From Dialister histaminiformans (lineage in GTDB: Bacteria; Bacillota; Negativicutes; Veillonellales; Dialisteraceae), in NCBI RefSeq assembly GCF_900103425.1, contig NZ_FMXA01000012.1:12860-72354 (forward strand): a stretch of DNA of 59,495 nucleotides, given 5' to 3'. Of this stretch, positions 50,015-59,495 are shown piece after piece; positions within the stretch are counted from its first letter, which is position 1, and the number at the start of each line of letters is the position of its first letter. The position numbers and the translations under genes were made by a program. Below the pieces are notes generated by a model. It was not told the DNA's origin, ran no database searches, and worked only from the letters and a program-made list of their open reading frames with translations.

Positions 50015-50778
50015 GGAAATGGATAGTGATGTTTCTGGCCTTCCTCTGCTTCACGTTGGGATTTTCCACCGTATGGGCATCCCAGGTGGTGGATGAATCG
50101 GATGTACTCACAGCAGAACAGGAAACTGAGCTTAATAACCGCCTCTCGGAATTTACATCCTGGAGCCGGCAGGAAATGGATATTCTGATATTGCCGTCCA
50201 TACCCCGGGGCGAGAGCATAAAGCAGTATTCTGAGCGGTATGTGCGAAGTGCCTCGGAAAATCTTGATGGCGGCATCGTATTGGTGATTGCTATGGAGGA
50301 CCGGAAGTACTATATTGCTGAAACCGGTGGAATGTACCAGCGTGTTCCTCTTCAGGGGGAGGCTATGGATAATATTGTGGCATCTACCGAGTCGGCACTC
50401 CACAGTGGAGACTACTTCGGGGCACTGGATGGATTTCAGAAGAAAGTGAGTGAAGCGGTAAAGGCGGCTCCGGCGGCCACAAGCTCTCAGGAAACGCCGG
50501 AAGTGCCGATGGGGAAAAAATATCCGTGGATTCCTCCTCTTGCAGCCTTTGTGATGGCTTCCATCATGGCATGTTCCGTCCGCTCCATACTGAAAAACCA
50601 GATGAGCAACATATCGAGAAAGGCAGATGCCCGGGATTATGTAAAACCTGACTCCTTCCATCTGACCGGACAGCAGGATGATTTCCTGTACACTACCACC
50701 CAGGTCATTCCCAAACCGAGGCACAACGGAGGGAATGGAGGAGGCGGCGGTACCGGAGGCCGTGGAGGAAGCTTCTGA
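50011..50778 (+). CDS. TPM-domain protein (YdjH/YgcG-like)
   Basis: 255 residues. Signal peptide (MRKWIVMFLAFLCFTLGFSTVWA), then a TPM domain (VVDESDVLTAEQETELNNRL ... GGIVLVIAMEDRKYYIAETGGM), a membrane helix (WIPPLAAFVMASIMACSV) and a Gly-rich tail (GGNGGGGGTGGRGGSF) typical of this class. It overlaps the previous stop by four bases (ATGA) with GGGAGGATTAGG upstream. TPM proteins face the outside and are linked to membrane-stress complexes. Confidence 0.88.
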   Translation: MRKWIVMFLAFLCFTLGFSTVWASQVVDESDVLTAEQETELNNRLSEFTSWSRQEMDILILPSIPRGESIKQYSERYVRSASENLDGGIVLVIAMEDRKYYIAETGGMYQRVPLQGEAMDNIVASTESALHSGDYFGALDGFQKKVSEAVKAAPAATSSQETPEVPMGKKYPWIPPLAAFVMASIMACSVRSILKNQMSNISRKADARDYVKPDSFHLTGQQDDFLYTTTQVIPKPRHNGGNGGGGGTGGRGGSF

Positions 50779-50987
50779 GTCAGATGCAGCAGAAGAAAAA
50801 ATAAAGAGTGGTCTATCTTTTTAACGGGCCAGGTGATAAAATAACTTTGAATCACGATTTCATACAAAAAGCAATAGGAATTTTCTGATAAAGAAAAGTT
50901 CAATAACAGGCGAAAATCTTTTTATATCATGAAAAATTGGATATAACCATAAAATAATTTTCAATATATGATATAAGAAGATACTAT

Positions 50988-51016
50988 TTGACATGTAAGT
51001 CTGTATATAGTAATAT
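50988..51016 (+). promoter_or_regulatory. Promoter of rpoBC
   Basis: TTGACA, 17-bp spacer, TAATAT, about 190 bp before the rpoB start. The gap before it (50779-50987) is AT-rich with no gene. Confidence 0.7.
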
Positions 51017-51073
51017 TTTTATTCGCCACGATTCGTTTAATATTACTAATAGCAGACAGTAAGCGCAGAAGGA

Positions 51074-51111
51074 GACGGTGTTAGGTTTAGTGAGTGACCA
51101 CGCCGTTTTTT
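51074..51111 (+). terminator. Attenuator-like hairpin in rpoB leader
   Basis: ACGGTGT pairs with AC..CCGT with a small bulge (right arm GACCACGCCGT), followed by seven T. It ends about 95 bp before rpoB, so it must be partly read through. Confidence 0.5.
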
Positions 51112-51205
51112 TCCTATTGAGTACGGATTGTGTATTGAGTTTTGGAACACGGGAGCGCTTGGCGTTTCCTTTTCCGCAGCATTTAATGAAAGGGTGAGGC
51201 GTGGA

Positions 51206-54200
51206 ATGTTCAGACCTGAACAAGTAGGTACCAGAAAAAGATATACCTATGCTAGGGCACAGGAAGTATTAAAGATGCCGCATCTGCTCGACCTTCAGAC
51301 CAAGTCATATGCATGGTTTCAGAAGGAAGGGCTGAAAGATGTCTTCAATGATATTTCCCCGATTGAAGATAACGCAAAGAAATGGTCCCTGTATTTTGGG
51401 AATTACTATTTCGGAGAAAAGAAATACAGCATTGAGGAATGTAAGGCAAGGGATGCAACATACTCTGCCCCGCTCCAGGTAGATGTAAGACTGGTAAACA
51501 AAGACACCGGCGAAATCAAGGAACATGAACTGTTCATGGGCGATTTCCCGATTATGACGGATACCGGTACATTTGTCATCAATGGTGCAGAACGTGTCAT
51601 CGTATCTCAGCTCGTCCGTTCCCCTGGCGTTTATTTCAAACGCGAACAGGATACTTACGGCAAGATGATTTATTCCGGACAGATTATTCCAAACCGCGGC
51701 GCATGGATTGAACTGGAATCCGATGCCAACGGCGCACTGTCTGTTCGTATTGACCGTAACCGCAAGATGCCGGCCACTGTACTTGTACGTGCATTGGGTT
51801 TCTCCAGCAATGAAGATATTCTGGAACTGTTTGCCCATGATGTACACATTGAAAAGACACTGGAAAAGGATCCATCCCGTACCACAGAAGAAGCGCTTAT
51901 TGAAATATACAAGAAGCTCCGTCCGGGTGAACCGGCTACTGTAGACAGCGGTACAACCCTGCTTCACAATTTCTTCTATGATCCGCACCGCTATGACCTG
52001 GCCAAGGTAGGCCGTTATAAGCTGGGCAAGAAGCTGGGCTGGAAGCATCGTCTGGAAGGACATGTCATTCAGGATCCTATCGTTAATCCGGAAACAGGAG
52101 AAATTGTCATTGAAGGAAACTCCCGCATTGACAGCGATGCCATCAAGCGCATCGAAGAAAGCGGAGTATTTGCAGGAGAAGGCCCGGTAGTAGTTACCCT
52201 TCTCAAGGATGAAGGTACACCGGTTAAGATTATCTGCAACAACAGCAATCTGGACGACAATTTCCGTACACTGACCAGAGAAGACATCATCGCGTTCATC
52301 GACTACAGCCTAAACATGATGCAGGGCTTTGGTGAAGCGGATGATATCGACCATCTGGGCAACCGCCGCGTTCGTACGGTTGGCGAACTGCTGCAGAATC
52401 AGTTCCGCATCGGTCTGTCCCGTATTGAACGTGTAGTCCGTGAACGTATGACTACACAGGATCAGGACAAGATGACACCGCAGGCACTGGTAAACATCCG
52501 TCCGGTTGTGGCAGCTATCAAGGAATTCTTCGGTTCCTCCCAGCTGTCCCAGTTTATGGACCAGACCAATCCTCTGGCTGAATTGACACACAAGCGCCGT
52601 CTGTCCGCATTGGGACCTGGCGGTCTGTCCCGTGAACGTGCAGGCTTCGAAGTTCGAGACGTACATTACTCTCACTACGGCCGCATGTGCCCGGTAGAAA
52701 CCCCTGAAGGTCCGAACATCGGGTTGATTTCCTCTCTGTCCAACTACGGTATCATCAACAAGTACGGTCTGATTGAAACTCCGTACCGTCTCGTAGATCC
52801 TAAGGATCACCATGTAACCAACGAATGCCACTATGTAACAGCCGACATTGAAGAAGGCAAGATTATTGCACAGGCATCTGAACCGCTGGATGAACATGGA
52901 TTCTTCAAGCATAAGAACGTAGCCAGCCGCCGCGGCCCGGACGTTCTGGAAGCTTCTCCGGAAGAAGTAGTACTTATGGACGTATCTCCTAAGCAGGTCG
53001 TTTCCATCGGTACTTCCCTGATTCCATTCCTGGAACACGACGATACCAACCGAGCACTGATGGGTGCAAACATGCAGCGTCAGGCTGTGCCGCTTCTCCG
53101 TCCGGAAGCTCCGCTTGTCGGAACCGGTATGGAATTTACCGCAGCACAGGACTCCGGCGTATGTATCCTCGCTAAGCGCGCCGGCGTGGTAGAACACGTA
53201 ACCGGCCGTCAGATTGTCGTTAAGACCGACGATGGTGACGAAGACGTTTACCCGATGATTAAGTTCATGCGTTCCAACCAGAGTACCTGCGTAAACCAGA
53301 GACCAATCGTATACAGAGGCGACCGCGTAGAAGCCGGCCAGACACTGGCTGACGGCATGGCCACCGATGGCGGCGAACTGGCTCTGGGACACAACGTACT
53401 GGTAGCCTTCGTTGCATGGGAAGGGTACAACCACGAAGACGCCGTTCTCATTTCTGAACGACTCCTCAAGGATGACCTGTACACATCCATCCACATCGAA
53501 GAATACGAATGTGATGCCCGGGACACTAAGCTGGGCGATGAAGAAATTACCCGTGAACTTCCTTCCGTAAGCGAAGAAGCTATCAAGAACCTTGATGAAG
53601 ACGGTATTATCCGCATTGGTGCTGATGTACGTCCGGGAGACATTCTGGTAGGTAAGGTTACCCCGAAGGGCGAAACCGAACTGACACCGGAAGAACGACT
53701 CCTCCGCGCTATTTTCGGCGACAAGGAAAGAGAAGTACGTGATACCTCCCTCCGTGTTCCACATGGCGAATTCGGTAAGGTAGTGGACGTTAAGGTGTTT
53801 ACCCGTGAAAACGGCGATGAAATGGCACCAGGCGTCAACAAGCTCGTACGCGTATACATTGCACAGAAACGTAAGATTCGTGAAGGCGATAAGATGGCAG
53901 GCCGTCACGGTAACAAGTGCGTATGCTCCAGAATCCTTCCTGTGGAAGATATGCCATTCACTCCGGATGGACGTCCGGTTGATCTGGTACTGAATCCTCT
54001 GGGCGTACCGTCCCGAATGAACATCGGTCAGATTCTGGAAATCCATCTCTCCTGGGCATGCCATATGCTCGGTGAAAGAATTCAGGAAGCCAAGCATAAT
54101 CCGGAACTGGCTAAGGAACTGGAAAGACAGCTCCGCGAAGACGGATATGACTTCGATAAGTACGGCATGCCGGAACCAGATGAATCCGGTATCCACATTG

Positions 54201-54994
54201 CCACCCCGGTATTCGATGGCTGCCGCGATGAAGATCTGAACAAGACACTGCGTCTGGCAGGACTGCCGGCAGATGCCAAGACCGACCTCTATGATGGCCG
54301 TACCGGTGAAAAGCTGGATGGCCGCGTAACCATCGGCTGGAAGTACATGCTCAAGCTCCATCACCTGGTTGATGATAAGATTCATGCCCGTTCCACTGGT
54401 CCATACTCCCTGGTTACCCAGCAGCCACTGGGCGGCAAGGCACAGTTCGGCGGCCAGCGTTTCGGCGAAATGGAAGTTTGGGCGCTGGAAGCTTACGGCG
54501 CAGCTTATACACTGCAGGAAATGCTCACCATCAAGTCCGATGATGTCATTGGCCGTGTAAGAGCATACGAAAAGATTGTTAAGGGCGAAAATATCCCAAG
54601 TCCGGGTGTTCCGGAATCCTTCAAGGTATTGATGAAGGAACTTCAGTCCATCGGTCTGGATGTAAGAATCCTCAACGAAAACGGCGAAGAAGTTGTGATG
54701 AAGGAACTGGATGAAGAAGACATTGAAGCTAACTTCATGGAACATCATCACAAGGAACACAAGGATGAACATAAAGAAGATATCAAGCAGCTCATTGAAG
54801 GTGATACGGGTGTGACCGAATCACGTAAAGCATTTGAAACAGGAATGGCCGGAAATGCACAGACTGCAGCAAACGACGTAGCTTCCTTTACGGAAACCGC
54901 CGAAGCTGAAGTATATGCACCGGACGGAGATGCAGATACTTCCGTACTGATTACTGATGAACATGGTCAGCTGGATGACCATAGTGAAGAATAA
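51206..54994 (+). CDS. rpoB: RNA polymerase beta subunit
   Basis: 1262 residues from ATG 51206 ([17 protein letters not shown]), the usual beta start; the open frame reaches 51128 without a ribosome binding site. Conserved blocks include LVRSPGVYF, the rifampicin region [22 protein letters not shown] (split here) with sensitive-type residues, [24 protein letters not shown]-like [10 protein letters not shown] and [21 protein letters not shown]. The C-terminus has a ~90-residue extra tail, first His-rich ([15 protein letters not shown]), then acidic. It is not preceded by rplKAJL. Confidence 0.97.
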   Translation: MFRPEQVGTRKRYTYARAQEVLKMPHLLDLQTKSYAWFQKEGLKDVFNDISPIEDNAKKWSLYFGNYYFGEKKYSIEECKARDATYSAPLQVDVRLVNKDTGEIKEHELFMGDFPIMTDTGTFVINGAERVIVSQLVRSPGVYFKREQDTYGKMIYSGQIIPNRGAWIELESDANGALSVRIDRNRKMPATVLVRALGFSSNEDILELFAHDVHIEKTLEKDPSRTTEEALIEIYKKLRPGEPATVDSGTTLLHNFFYDPHRYDLAKVGRYKLGKKLGWKHRLEGHVIQDPIVNPETGEIVIEGNSRIDSDAIKRIEESGVFAGEGPVVVTLLKDEGTPVKIICNNSNLDDNFRTLTREDIIAFIDYSLNMMQGFGEADDIDHLGNRRVRTVGELLQNQFRIGLSRIERVVRERMTTQDQDKMTPQALVNIRPVVAAIKEFFGSSQLSQFMDQTNPLAELTHKRRLSALGPGGLSRERAGFEVRDVHYSHYGRMCPVETPEGPNIGLISSLSNYGIINKYGLIETPYRLVDPKDHHVTNECHYVTADIEEGKIIAQASEPLDEHGFFKHKNVASRRGPDVLEASPEEVVLMDVSPKQVVSIGTSLIPFLEHDDTNRALMGANMQRQAVPLLRPEAPLVGTGMEFTAAQDSGVCILAKRAGVVEHVTGRQIVVKTDDGDEDVYPMIKFMRSNQSTCVNQRPIVYRGDRVEAGQTLADGMATDGGELALGHNVLVAFVAWEGYNHEDAVLISERLLKDDLYTSIHIEEYECDARDTKLGDEEITRELPSVSEEAIKNLDEDGIIRIGADVRPGDILVGKVTPKGETELTPEERLLRAIFGDKEREVRDTSLRVPHGEFGKVVDVKVFTRENGDEMAPGVNKLVRVYIAQKRKIREGDKMAGRHGNKCVCSRILPVEDMPFTPDGRPVDLVLNPLGVPSRMNIGQILEIHLSWACHMLGERIQEAKHNPELAKELERQLREDGYDFDKYGMPEPDESGIHIATPVFDGCRDEDLNKTLRLAGLPADAKTDLYDGRTGEKLDGRVTIGWKYMLKLHHLVDDKIHARSTGPYSLVTQQPLGGKAQFGGQRFGEMEVWALEAYGAAYTLQEMLTIKSDDVIGRVRAYEKIVKGENIPSPGVPESFKVLMKELQSIGLDVRILNENGEEVVMKELDEEDIEANFMEHHHKEHKDEHKEDIKQLIEGDTGVTESRKAFETGMAGNAQTAANDVASFTETAEAEVYAPDGDADTSVLITDEHGQLDDHSEE

Positions 54995-55020
54995 GCATTT
55001 CCGGAAAGGAGCGGTATCAA

Positions 55021-58000
55021 TTGTTAGATGTAAATGAATTTGATTCCATGAAAATCGGCATCGCCTCCCCGGAGAAGATTCTGGAATGGTCCCATGGTGA
55101 AGTAACAAAACCGGAAACCATTAACTACAGAACCCTCAAAGCGGAGACGGATGGTCTTTTCTGTGAAAAGATTTTCGGACCGACCAAAGACTGGGAATGC
55201 AAATGCGGCAAATATAAGAAAATGCGTTACAGAGGCACCGTCTGCGACAAGTGCGGCGTCGAAGTAACCAGCTCCAAAGTACGTCGTGAACGTATGGGGC
55301 ATATTAAGCTGGCATGCCCGGTATCCCATATCTGGTACTTCAAGGGAACTCCATCCCGTATCGGACTGATCCTCGATATTTCTCCACGCCAGCTGGAACG
55401 TGTACTCTACTTTGCAGCGTACATCGTACTGGATCCAGGCGAAACCAAGCTGGTAAAACAGCAGGTTATGAATGAACAGGAATATCAGCAGGCGGTTCAG
55501 GAATACGGTGAAGGTTCCTTCAAGGCAGGCATGGGGGCAGAAGCCATCAAGACCCTGCTGGAAGAACTGGATCTTCACAAGATGGAAGCGGCACTTAAGG
55601 AAGACATCGCTACCGGAAGCGGTCAGCGTAAGGTTCGCAGCATCCGTCGTCTGGAAGAAGTAGAAGCGTTCATTCAGTCCAAGAACAGACCGGAATGGAT
55701 GATTCTCACCGTACTGCCGGTTATTCCGCCGGAACTGCGTCCAATGGTTCAGCTCGATGGCGGCCGTTTCGCTACCTCCGACCTGAACGATCTCTATCGC
55801 CGTGTTATCAACAGAAATAACCGTCTGAAGAGACTTCTCGAACTGGGCGCTCCGGAAATCATCGTAAGAAACGAAAAGCGTATGCTCCAGGAAGCTGTGG
55901 ATGCCGTTATCGATAACGGCCGCCGCGGAAGAGCGGTATCCGGACCGGGCAACCGCCCGCTCAAGTCCCTCTCCGACATGCTGAAAGGTAAGCAGGGCCG
56001 TTTCCGTCAGAACCTTCTCGGTAAGCGTGTAGACTACTCCGGACGTTCCGTAATTGTAGTCGGACCAGAACTGAAGATGTACCAGTGCGGTCTGCCAAAG
56101 GAAATGGCTATCGAACTCTTCAAACCGTTCATCATGCATGAACTGATTTCCAGAGGCATGGCTTCCAACCTCAAGGTGGCACGCAAGAAGGTAGATAAGC
56201 TGGCTCCGGAAGTATGGGATGTTCTCGCTGATGTAATCAAGGAACATCCGGTACTCCTGAACCGTGCACCTACCCTGCATCGTCTGGGGATTCAGGCATT
56301 TGAACCAGTACTGTGGGAAGGCCGCGCAATCAAGCTGCACCCGCTGGTATGCCCAGGCTACAACGCCGACTTCGATGGCGACCAGATGGCATGCCATCTG
56401 CCGCTGTCCGTAGAAGCACAGGCCGAAGCCAGAACCCTTATGCTCTCCATCAACAACATTCTGTCCACCAAGGACGGCAAGCCGGTAGCTATTCCGTCTC
56501 AGGAAATGATTCTGGGCGCTTACTACCTTACCATTGTTGAACAGAGCAAGGCAGAAGAAGACACCATGGATGTGTCCCAGCTTCACTGCTACACCGGCTA
56601 TGACGAAGTTATGCTGGCTTATACCCTGAAGAAGCTTAAGATCCATGACTTCATCAAGGTAGATATCCCAGGCCATGGCCTCGTTGTGACTACCCCGGGT
56701 CGTCTGATTTTCAACTTTGTCCTCCAGGAACCAATGCGCTTCTACTACAAGCGTCCGGATGGACAGGAAGCACTGGGTATCACCATCGGCAAGAAGCAGA
56801 TGGGCAAGCTCGTCAACGATACCTTCAAGAAACTGGGCTTTACAGAAACCGCAAAACTGCTGGATAACGTAAAGGCACTGGGCTTCCATTTCGCACTCGT
56901 ATCCGGTATTTCCATCGGTATCAACGACGTTGCTGTACCGCCGGAAAAGGATAAGATCCTGGCAGAAGCTGATAAGCAGGTAGCCCGTGTTAAGGCATAC
57001 TTCAGACGCGGCTTCATTACCGATAATGAAAGATACAGAAAGGTTGTTGAAATCTGGTCCAAGGCTACTGACGACGTAGGCGCAGCCATGAAGGGCAGCA
57101 TGCGTAAGTTCAACCCGCTGACCATGATGGCACAGTCCGGTGCCCGTGGTAACGACAACCAGATTCGTCAGCTGGCTGGTATGCGTGGTCTGATTGCCGA
57201 TACATCCGGTAAGACCGTAGAAATGCCAGTTAAGGCTAACTTCCGTGAAGGCCTGACCGTACTGGATTACTTCACATCCTCCCACGGTGCCCGTAAGGGC
57301 CTTGCAGATACCGCGCTGCGTACCGCAGACTCCGGTTATCTGACCCGCCGTTTGGTCGACGTATCTCAGGATGTCATCATCCGTGAAGATGATTGTGACG
57401 TTCAGGTTCTGGACTTCGAAAGGGAAAAGGCAATCATTGCTTCCGAAGAAGATACCAGAAAGGCTATTATGAACCTCAAGCCGGAACTTCTCGGTACCAT
57501 TCTGGATCAGGACGTAGTAGATGTACGTTCCGGCGATATCCTCATCGTCAAGGGCAAGGTACTTGATGCATCCGATATCACCACGCTGAACCGTCATCTC
57601 GTTCCGTCCATCACCGTTATTCCGAAGGCAGAAGATGACAATCTCGAAACCCGTGAACCGGTAAGCTACGATCTGGGTCAGCAGGCTGGATATGAAGAAT
57701 ACAAGAAGGCCATTACCCATCGTATGCATACCCACTTCATCGGCAAGAAGTTCGAAAAGGACGTTCTTACCCTGGATGGAGATGTTCTCTTCCCGGCAGG
57801 AACCGTCATTACTGACGAAATCGCTGACAGAGTTATCAATAGCAACGTTCCGGTTATCTATGTCCGTATGGATGAAGCCGAAGGCGTTGAACTCTCCAAG
57901 ATTGTGGAATCCGGCGGACTTATCGAATCCCTGGCAGACCGTATCAGCGGCCGCTGCCCAGTAGAAGATATTGTCAATCCGGAAAACGGCAAGGTTATTG

Positions 58001-59022
58001 CGGTTAAGAACGAAGAAATTTCCGATGACCAGGCCGAAGAAATTGAAAAGTACTACGATACCGTCAAGGTTCGTTCCATTCTTACCTGTCACTCCGCTCA
58101 TGGCGTCTGCGCTAAGTGCTACGGCCGCAACCTGGCAACAGGCCGCGACGTAGAAATCGGCGAAGCCGTAGGTATCATTGCGGCACAGTCCATCGGCGAA
58201 CCAGGTACACAGCTGACCATGCGTACATTCCATACCGGCGGCGTTGCTTCCTCCGAAGATATTACACAGGGTCTTCCACGTGTAGAAGAATTGTTCGAAG
58301 CCCGTAAGCCAAAGGGAAATGCTATCATTTCCGATTTGGCCGGTACAGTACATATCGAAGAATCTGAAGAAAACAAGGGTGTATTCGTTATCACCGTAGC
58401 TAACGAAGAAACCTCTGAATCCTACAAGATTCCATTCGGCAAGCGCATTTCCGTGGTAGAAGGACAGAAGATTGCGGCAGGTACCCGCCTCATCGAAGGT
58501 AATATCAACCCGCATGACATCCTCCGAGTAAGCGGCGTTCAGGCTACCCAGAACTACATCGTTAAGGAAGTACAGAAGGTATACCGTTCCCAGGGTGTAG
58601 AAATCAATGATAAGCACATTGAAATCATCGTTCATCAGATGCTGCGCAAGATTAAGATTCACGATCCGGGTGATTCCAAGTGGCTCCCAGGCGAAACCGT
58701 GGATATCGTTGCGTTCCGCGCTGAAAACGAACGTCTGGATGACGAAGGAAAGAGACTCGCAACCGGCGAACACCTCCTCCTCGGCACCACCAAGGCCGCC
58801 CTGGCCACCGATTCCTTCCTCTCTGCAGCTTCCTTCCAGGAAACCACCAGAGTCCTCACCGATGCAGCTATCAAGGGCAAGACCGATCCGCTCATTGGTC
58901 TTAAGGAAAACGTTATCATCGGCAAGCTGATTCCTGCAGGTACCGGTATTTCCCGTTACCGCAAGATGAAAGTCGTTCATCTCGCCGAAGAAGCAAAAGC
59001 TGAAGAAGCTGAAGCTGAATAA
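55021..59022 (+). CDS. rpoC: RNA polymerase beta-prime subunit
   Basis: 1333 residues from TTG 55021, with GGAAAGGAGC upstream. Zinc site 1 ([20 protein letters not shown]), the catalytic triad loop [11 protein letters not shown], the bridge/trigger region ([25 protein letters not shown]) and zinc site 2 (C...[13 protein letters not shown]) are intact. It starts 26 bp after rpoB in the same operon. A short acidic tail ([11 protein letters not shown]) ends it. rpsL-rpsG-fusA do not follow; a terminator and an insertion sequence do. Confidence 0.97.
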   Translation: MLDVNEFDSMKIGIASPEKILEWSHGEVTKPETINYRTLKAETDGLFCEKIFGPTKDWECKCGKYKKMRYRGTVCDKCGVEVTSSKVRRERMGHIKLACPVSHIWYFKGTPSRIGLILDISPRQLERVLYFAAYIVLDPGETKLVKQQVMNEQEYQQAVQEYGEGSFKAGMGAEAIKTLLEELDLHKMEAALKEDIATGSGQRKVRSIRRLEEVEAFIQSKNRPEWMILTVLPVIPPELRPMVQLDGGRFATSDLNDLYRRVINRNNRLKRLLELGAPEIIVRNEKRMLQEAVDAVIDNGRRGRAVSGPGNRPLKSLSDMLKGKQGRFRQNLLGKRVDYSGRSVIVVGPELKMYQCGLPKEMAIELFKPFIMHELISRGMASNLKVARKKVDKLAPEVWDVLADVIKEHPVLLNRAPTLHRLGIQAFEPVLWEGRAIKLHPLVCPGYNADFDGDQMACHLPLSVEAQAEARTLMLSINNILSTKDGKPVAIPSQEMILGAYYLTIVEQSKAEEDTMDVSQLHCYTGYDEVMLAYTLKKLKIHDFIKVDIPGHGLVVTTPGRLIFNFVLQEPMRFYYKRPDGQEALGITIGKKQMGKLVNDTFKKLGFTETAKLLDNVKALGFHFALVSGISIGINDVAVPPEKDKILAEADKQVARVKAYFRRGFITDNERYRKVVEIWSKATDDVGAAMKGSMRKFNPLTMMAQSGARGNDNQIRQLAGMRGLIADTSGKTVEMPVKANFREGLTVLDYFTSSHGARKGLADTALRTADSGYLTRRLVDVSQDVIIREDDCDVQVLDFEREKAIIASEEDTRKAIMNLKPELLGTILDQDVVDVRSGDILIVKGKVLDASDITTLNRHLVPSITVIPKAEDDNLETREPVSYDLGQQAGYEEYKKAITHRMHTHFIGKKFEKDVLTLDGDVLFPAGTVITDEIADRVINSNVPVIYVRMDEAEGVELSKIVESGGLIESLADRISGRCPVEDIVNPENGKVIAVKNEEISDDQAEEIEKYYDTVKVRSILTCHSAHGVCAKCYGRNLATGRDVEIGEAVGIIAAQSIGEPGTQLTMRTFHTGGVASSEDITQGLPRVEELFEARKPKGNAIISDLAGTVHIEESEENKGVFVITVANEETSESYKIPFGKRISVVEGQKIAAGTRLIEGNINPHDILRVSGVQATQNYIVKEVQKVYRSQGVEINDKHIEIIVHQMLRKIKIHDPGDSKWLPGETVDIVAFRAENERLDDEGKRLATGEHLLLGTTKAALATDSFLSAASFQETTRVLTDAAIKGKTDPLIGLKENVIIGKLIPAGTGISRYRKMKVVHLAEEAKAEEAEAE

Positions 59023-59025
59023 CAA

Positions 59026-59079
59026 AGAATAAGCAATAAAAAAGAGTCCCTATGGGGGCTCTTTTTTATTGCTTATTCT
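59026..59079 (+). terminator. Long perfect-armed terminator after rpoC
   Basis: AGAATAAGCAATAAAAAAGA pairs with TCTTTTTTATTGCTTATTCT, closing on GTCCC/GGGGC around TATG. The arms of about 25 bp are unusually long; it works in both directions. Confidence 0.9.
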
Positions 59080-59123
59080 AATTATGGCATGAATTACAAA
59101 CACTTATATTATAAATAGGGGGA

Positions 59124-59277
59124 TATAGGACATTTCGTGTTGGTTTTAATGCCGATGGAGCCAGTGTTTATCGGGCTTCATTGGCATTTATTTTTTGGGT
59201 TATAGGACATTTTGTGTGTTTTTTAATGCCAATGGAGCTAGTATTTATCGAGCTTCATTGGCATTTATTTTTTCTGA
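59124..59277 (+). repeat. Two tandem 77-bp repeats with terminator-like hairpins
   Basis: Copies begin TATAGGACATTTCGTG (59124) and TATAGGACATTTTGTG (59201). Each holds AATGCCRATGGAGC pairing with GCTTCATTGGCATT, then ATTTTTT. Differences between copies fall in both arms. Confidence 0.8.
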
Positions 59278-59286
59278 GATGATTTT

Positions 59287-59308
59287 TGAGGGTGGACAAA
59301 AAGTGTTG
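59287..59308 (+). other. Candidate left terminal repeat of an insertion sequence
   Basis: TGAGGGTGGACAAAAAGTG lies 87 bp before the transposase start, a typical place for an IS end. The right end is outside the window, so the inverted repeat cannot be checked. Confidence 0.35.
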
Positions 59309-59394
59309 TAAAAAAGTCTCAAATCCCTTGCAAATACTGGTGAAATGGGCTTTTATTTTTCTGTTGAAACTTTATGTTTGTTTGGAGGGAGTTT

Positions 59395-59495
59395 ATGAGA
59401 AAAATAAGATGCCCTTACTGTGGCTTTTCTTGCCGTAGGCATGGAAAAACCAGTGCCGGAACTCAGCGTTGGTATTGCAGTAATTGTAAGATTGC
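59395..59495 (+). CDS. Transposase N-terminus (IS1249/IS256-like), cut by window end
   Basis: The first 33 codons only. IRCPYCGFSCRRHGKTSAG and TQRWYCSNCK form an N-terminal zinc ribbon (two CxxC pairs) of the kind that opens IS1249-type and related transposases. GGAGGGAG precedes the ATG. Family assignment is tentative because the catalytic domain is not in view. Confidence 0.65.
   Translation, partial: MRKIRCPYCGFSCRRHGKTSAGTQRWYCSNCKI

Noticed and set aside
55024-59025. Open reading frame of about 1333 codons on the strand opposite rpoC, with similar long antisense frames opposite rpoB, pyc and rnjA
   Set aside because: Its codons are locked to the codon bias of rpoC on the other strand, it has no domain signature or ribosome binding site, and such mirror frames are a known by-product of biased codon use.

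Overview
The window looks like chromosome from an anaerobic Bacillota. The best guess is a Negativicute of the Dialister/Veillonellales type, inferred from gene content and order only. Pointers are the Gram-positive-style blocks rpmH-rnpA-yidD-yidC-jag and yybS-gdpP-rplI, a ydjGHI-like module, superoxide reductases with rubredoxin (anaerobic oxidative defence), pyruvate carboxylase, a type IV pilin cluster, and many TTG/GTG starts behind good ribosome binding sites. Both DNA-dependent RNA polymerase large subunits are at the right end.

Layout. 1-7490: HD-domain protein, acetyltransferase, an EamA transporter fused to a cytidylate-kinase-like domain, then a DpnI-type methyl-directed restriction locus. 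The DpnI gene is flanked by two small DpnD/PcfM-like genes: a damaged one upstream and an intact 59-residue one downstream on the other strand. A hypothetical gene, an ornithine/alanine-type racemase behind a 28-bp repeat array, and a YbjN-like protein follow. 7490-8090 is a tandem array of palindromic repeats. 8150-11454: three tandem EamA transporters and a cyclophilin. 11917-18082: type IV pilin/pseudopilin genes, prepilin peptidase, a PilM-PilN fusion, a PilO-like protein and a divergent shikimate-kinase-like gene. 18142-22023: pfkA, then rpmH-rnpA-yidD-yidC-jag behind a consensus promoter. 22087-27225: exported protein, DUF554, Na+/H+ antiporter, a frameshifted MATE pump and an NADP-binding oxidoreductase with twin operators. 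27226-31648: repeats, ECF S component, DUF436, pyridoxamine kinase and, on the minus strand, a small basic protein, a YybS-like protein and a GIY-YIG protein. 31958-38071: RNase J, yybS, gdpP, rplI and tRNA-Leu(UAG). 38255-42840: two superoxide reductases, an extradiol dioxygenase, iron alcohol dehydrogenase, rubredoxin and mscL. 43281-46712: pyruvate carboxylase. 47437-50778: SPFH, zinc-ribbon and TPM-domain operon. 51206-59022: rpoB-rpoC, then tandem terminator-like repeats and the start of an insertion-sequence transposase cut by the window edge.

Two features deserve most attention. One is the DpnI locus with DpnD/PcfM-like small genes on both sides. The other is a family of long palindromic elements (1-88, 7490-7622, 7779-7913, 27637-27778) whose ends are conserved in sequence while the internal stem differs between loci yet stays self-complementary.

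The window also carries several interspersed repeat families that fill most long intergenic gaps. Their hairpins give many spurious short reading frames.
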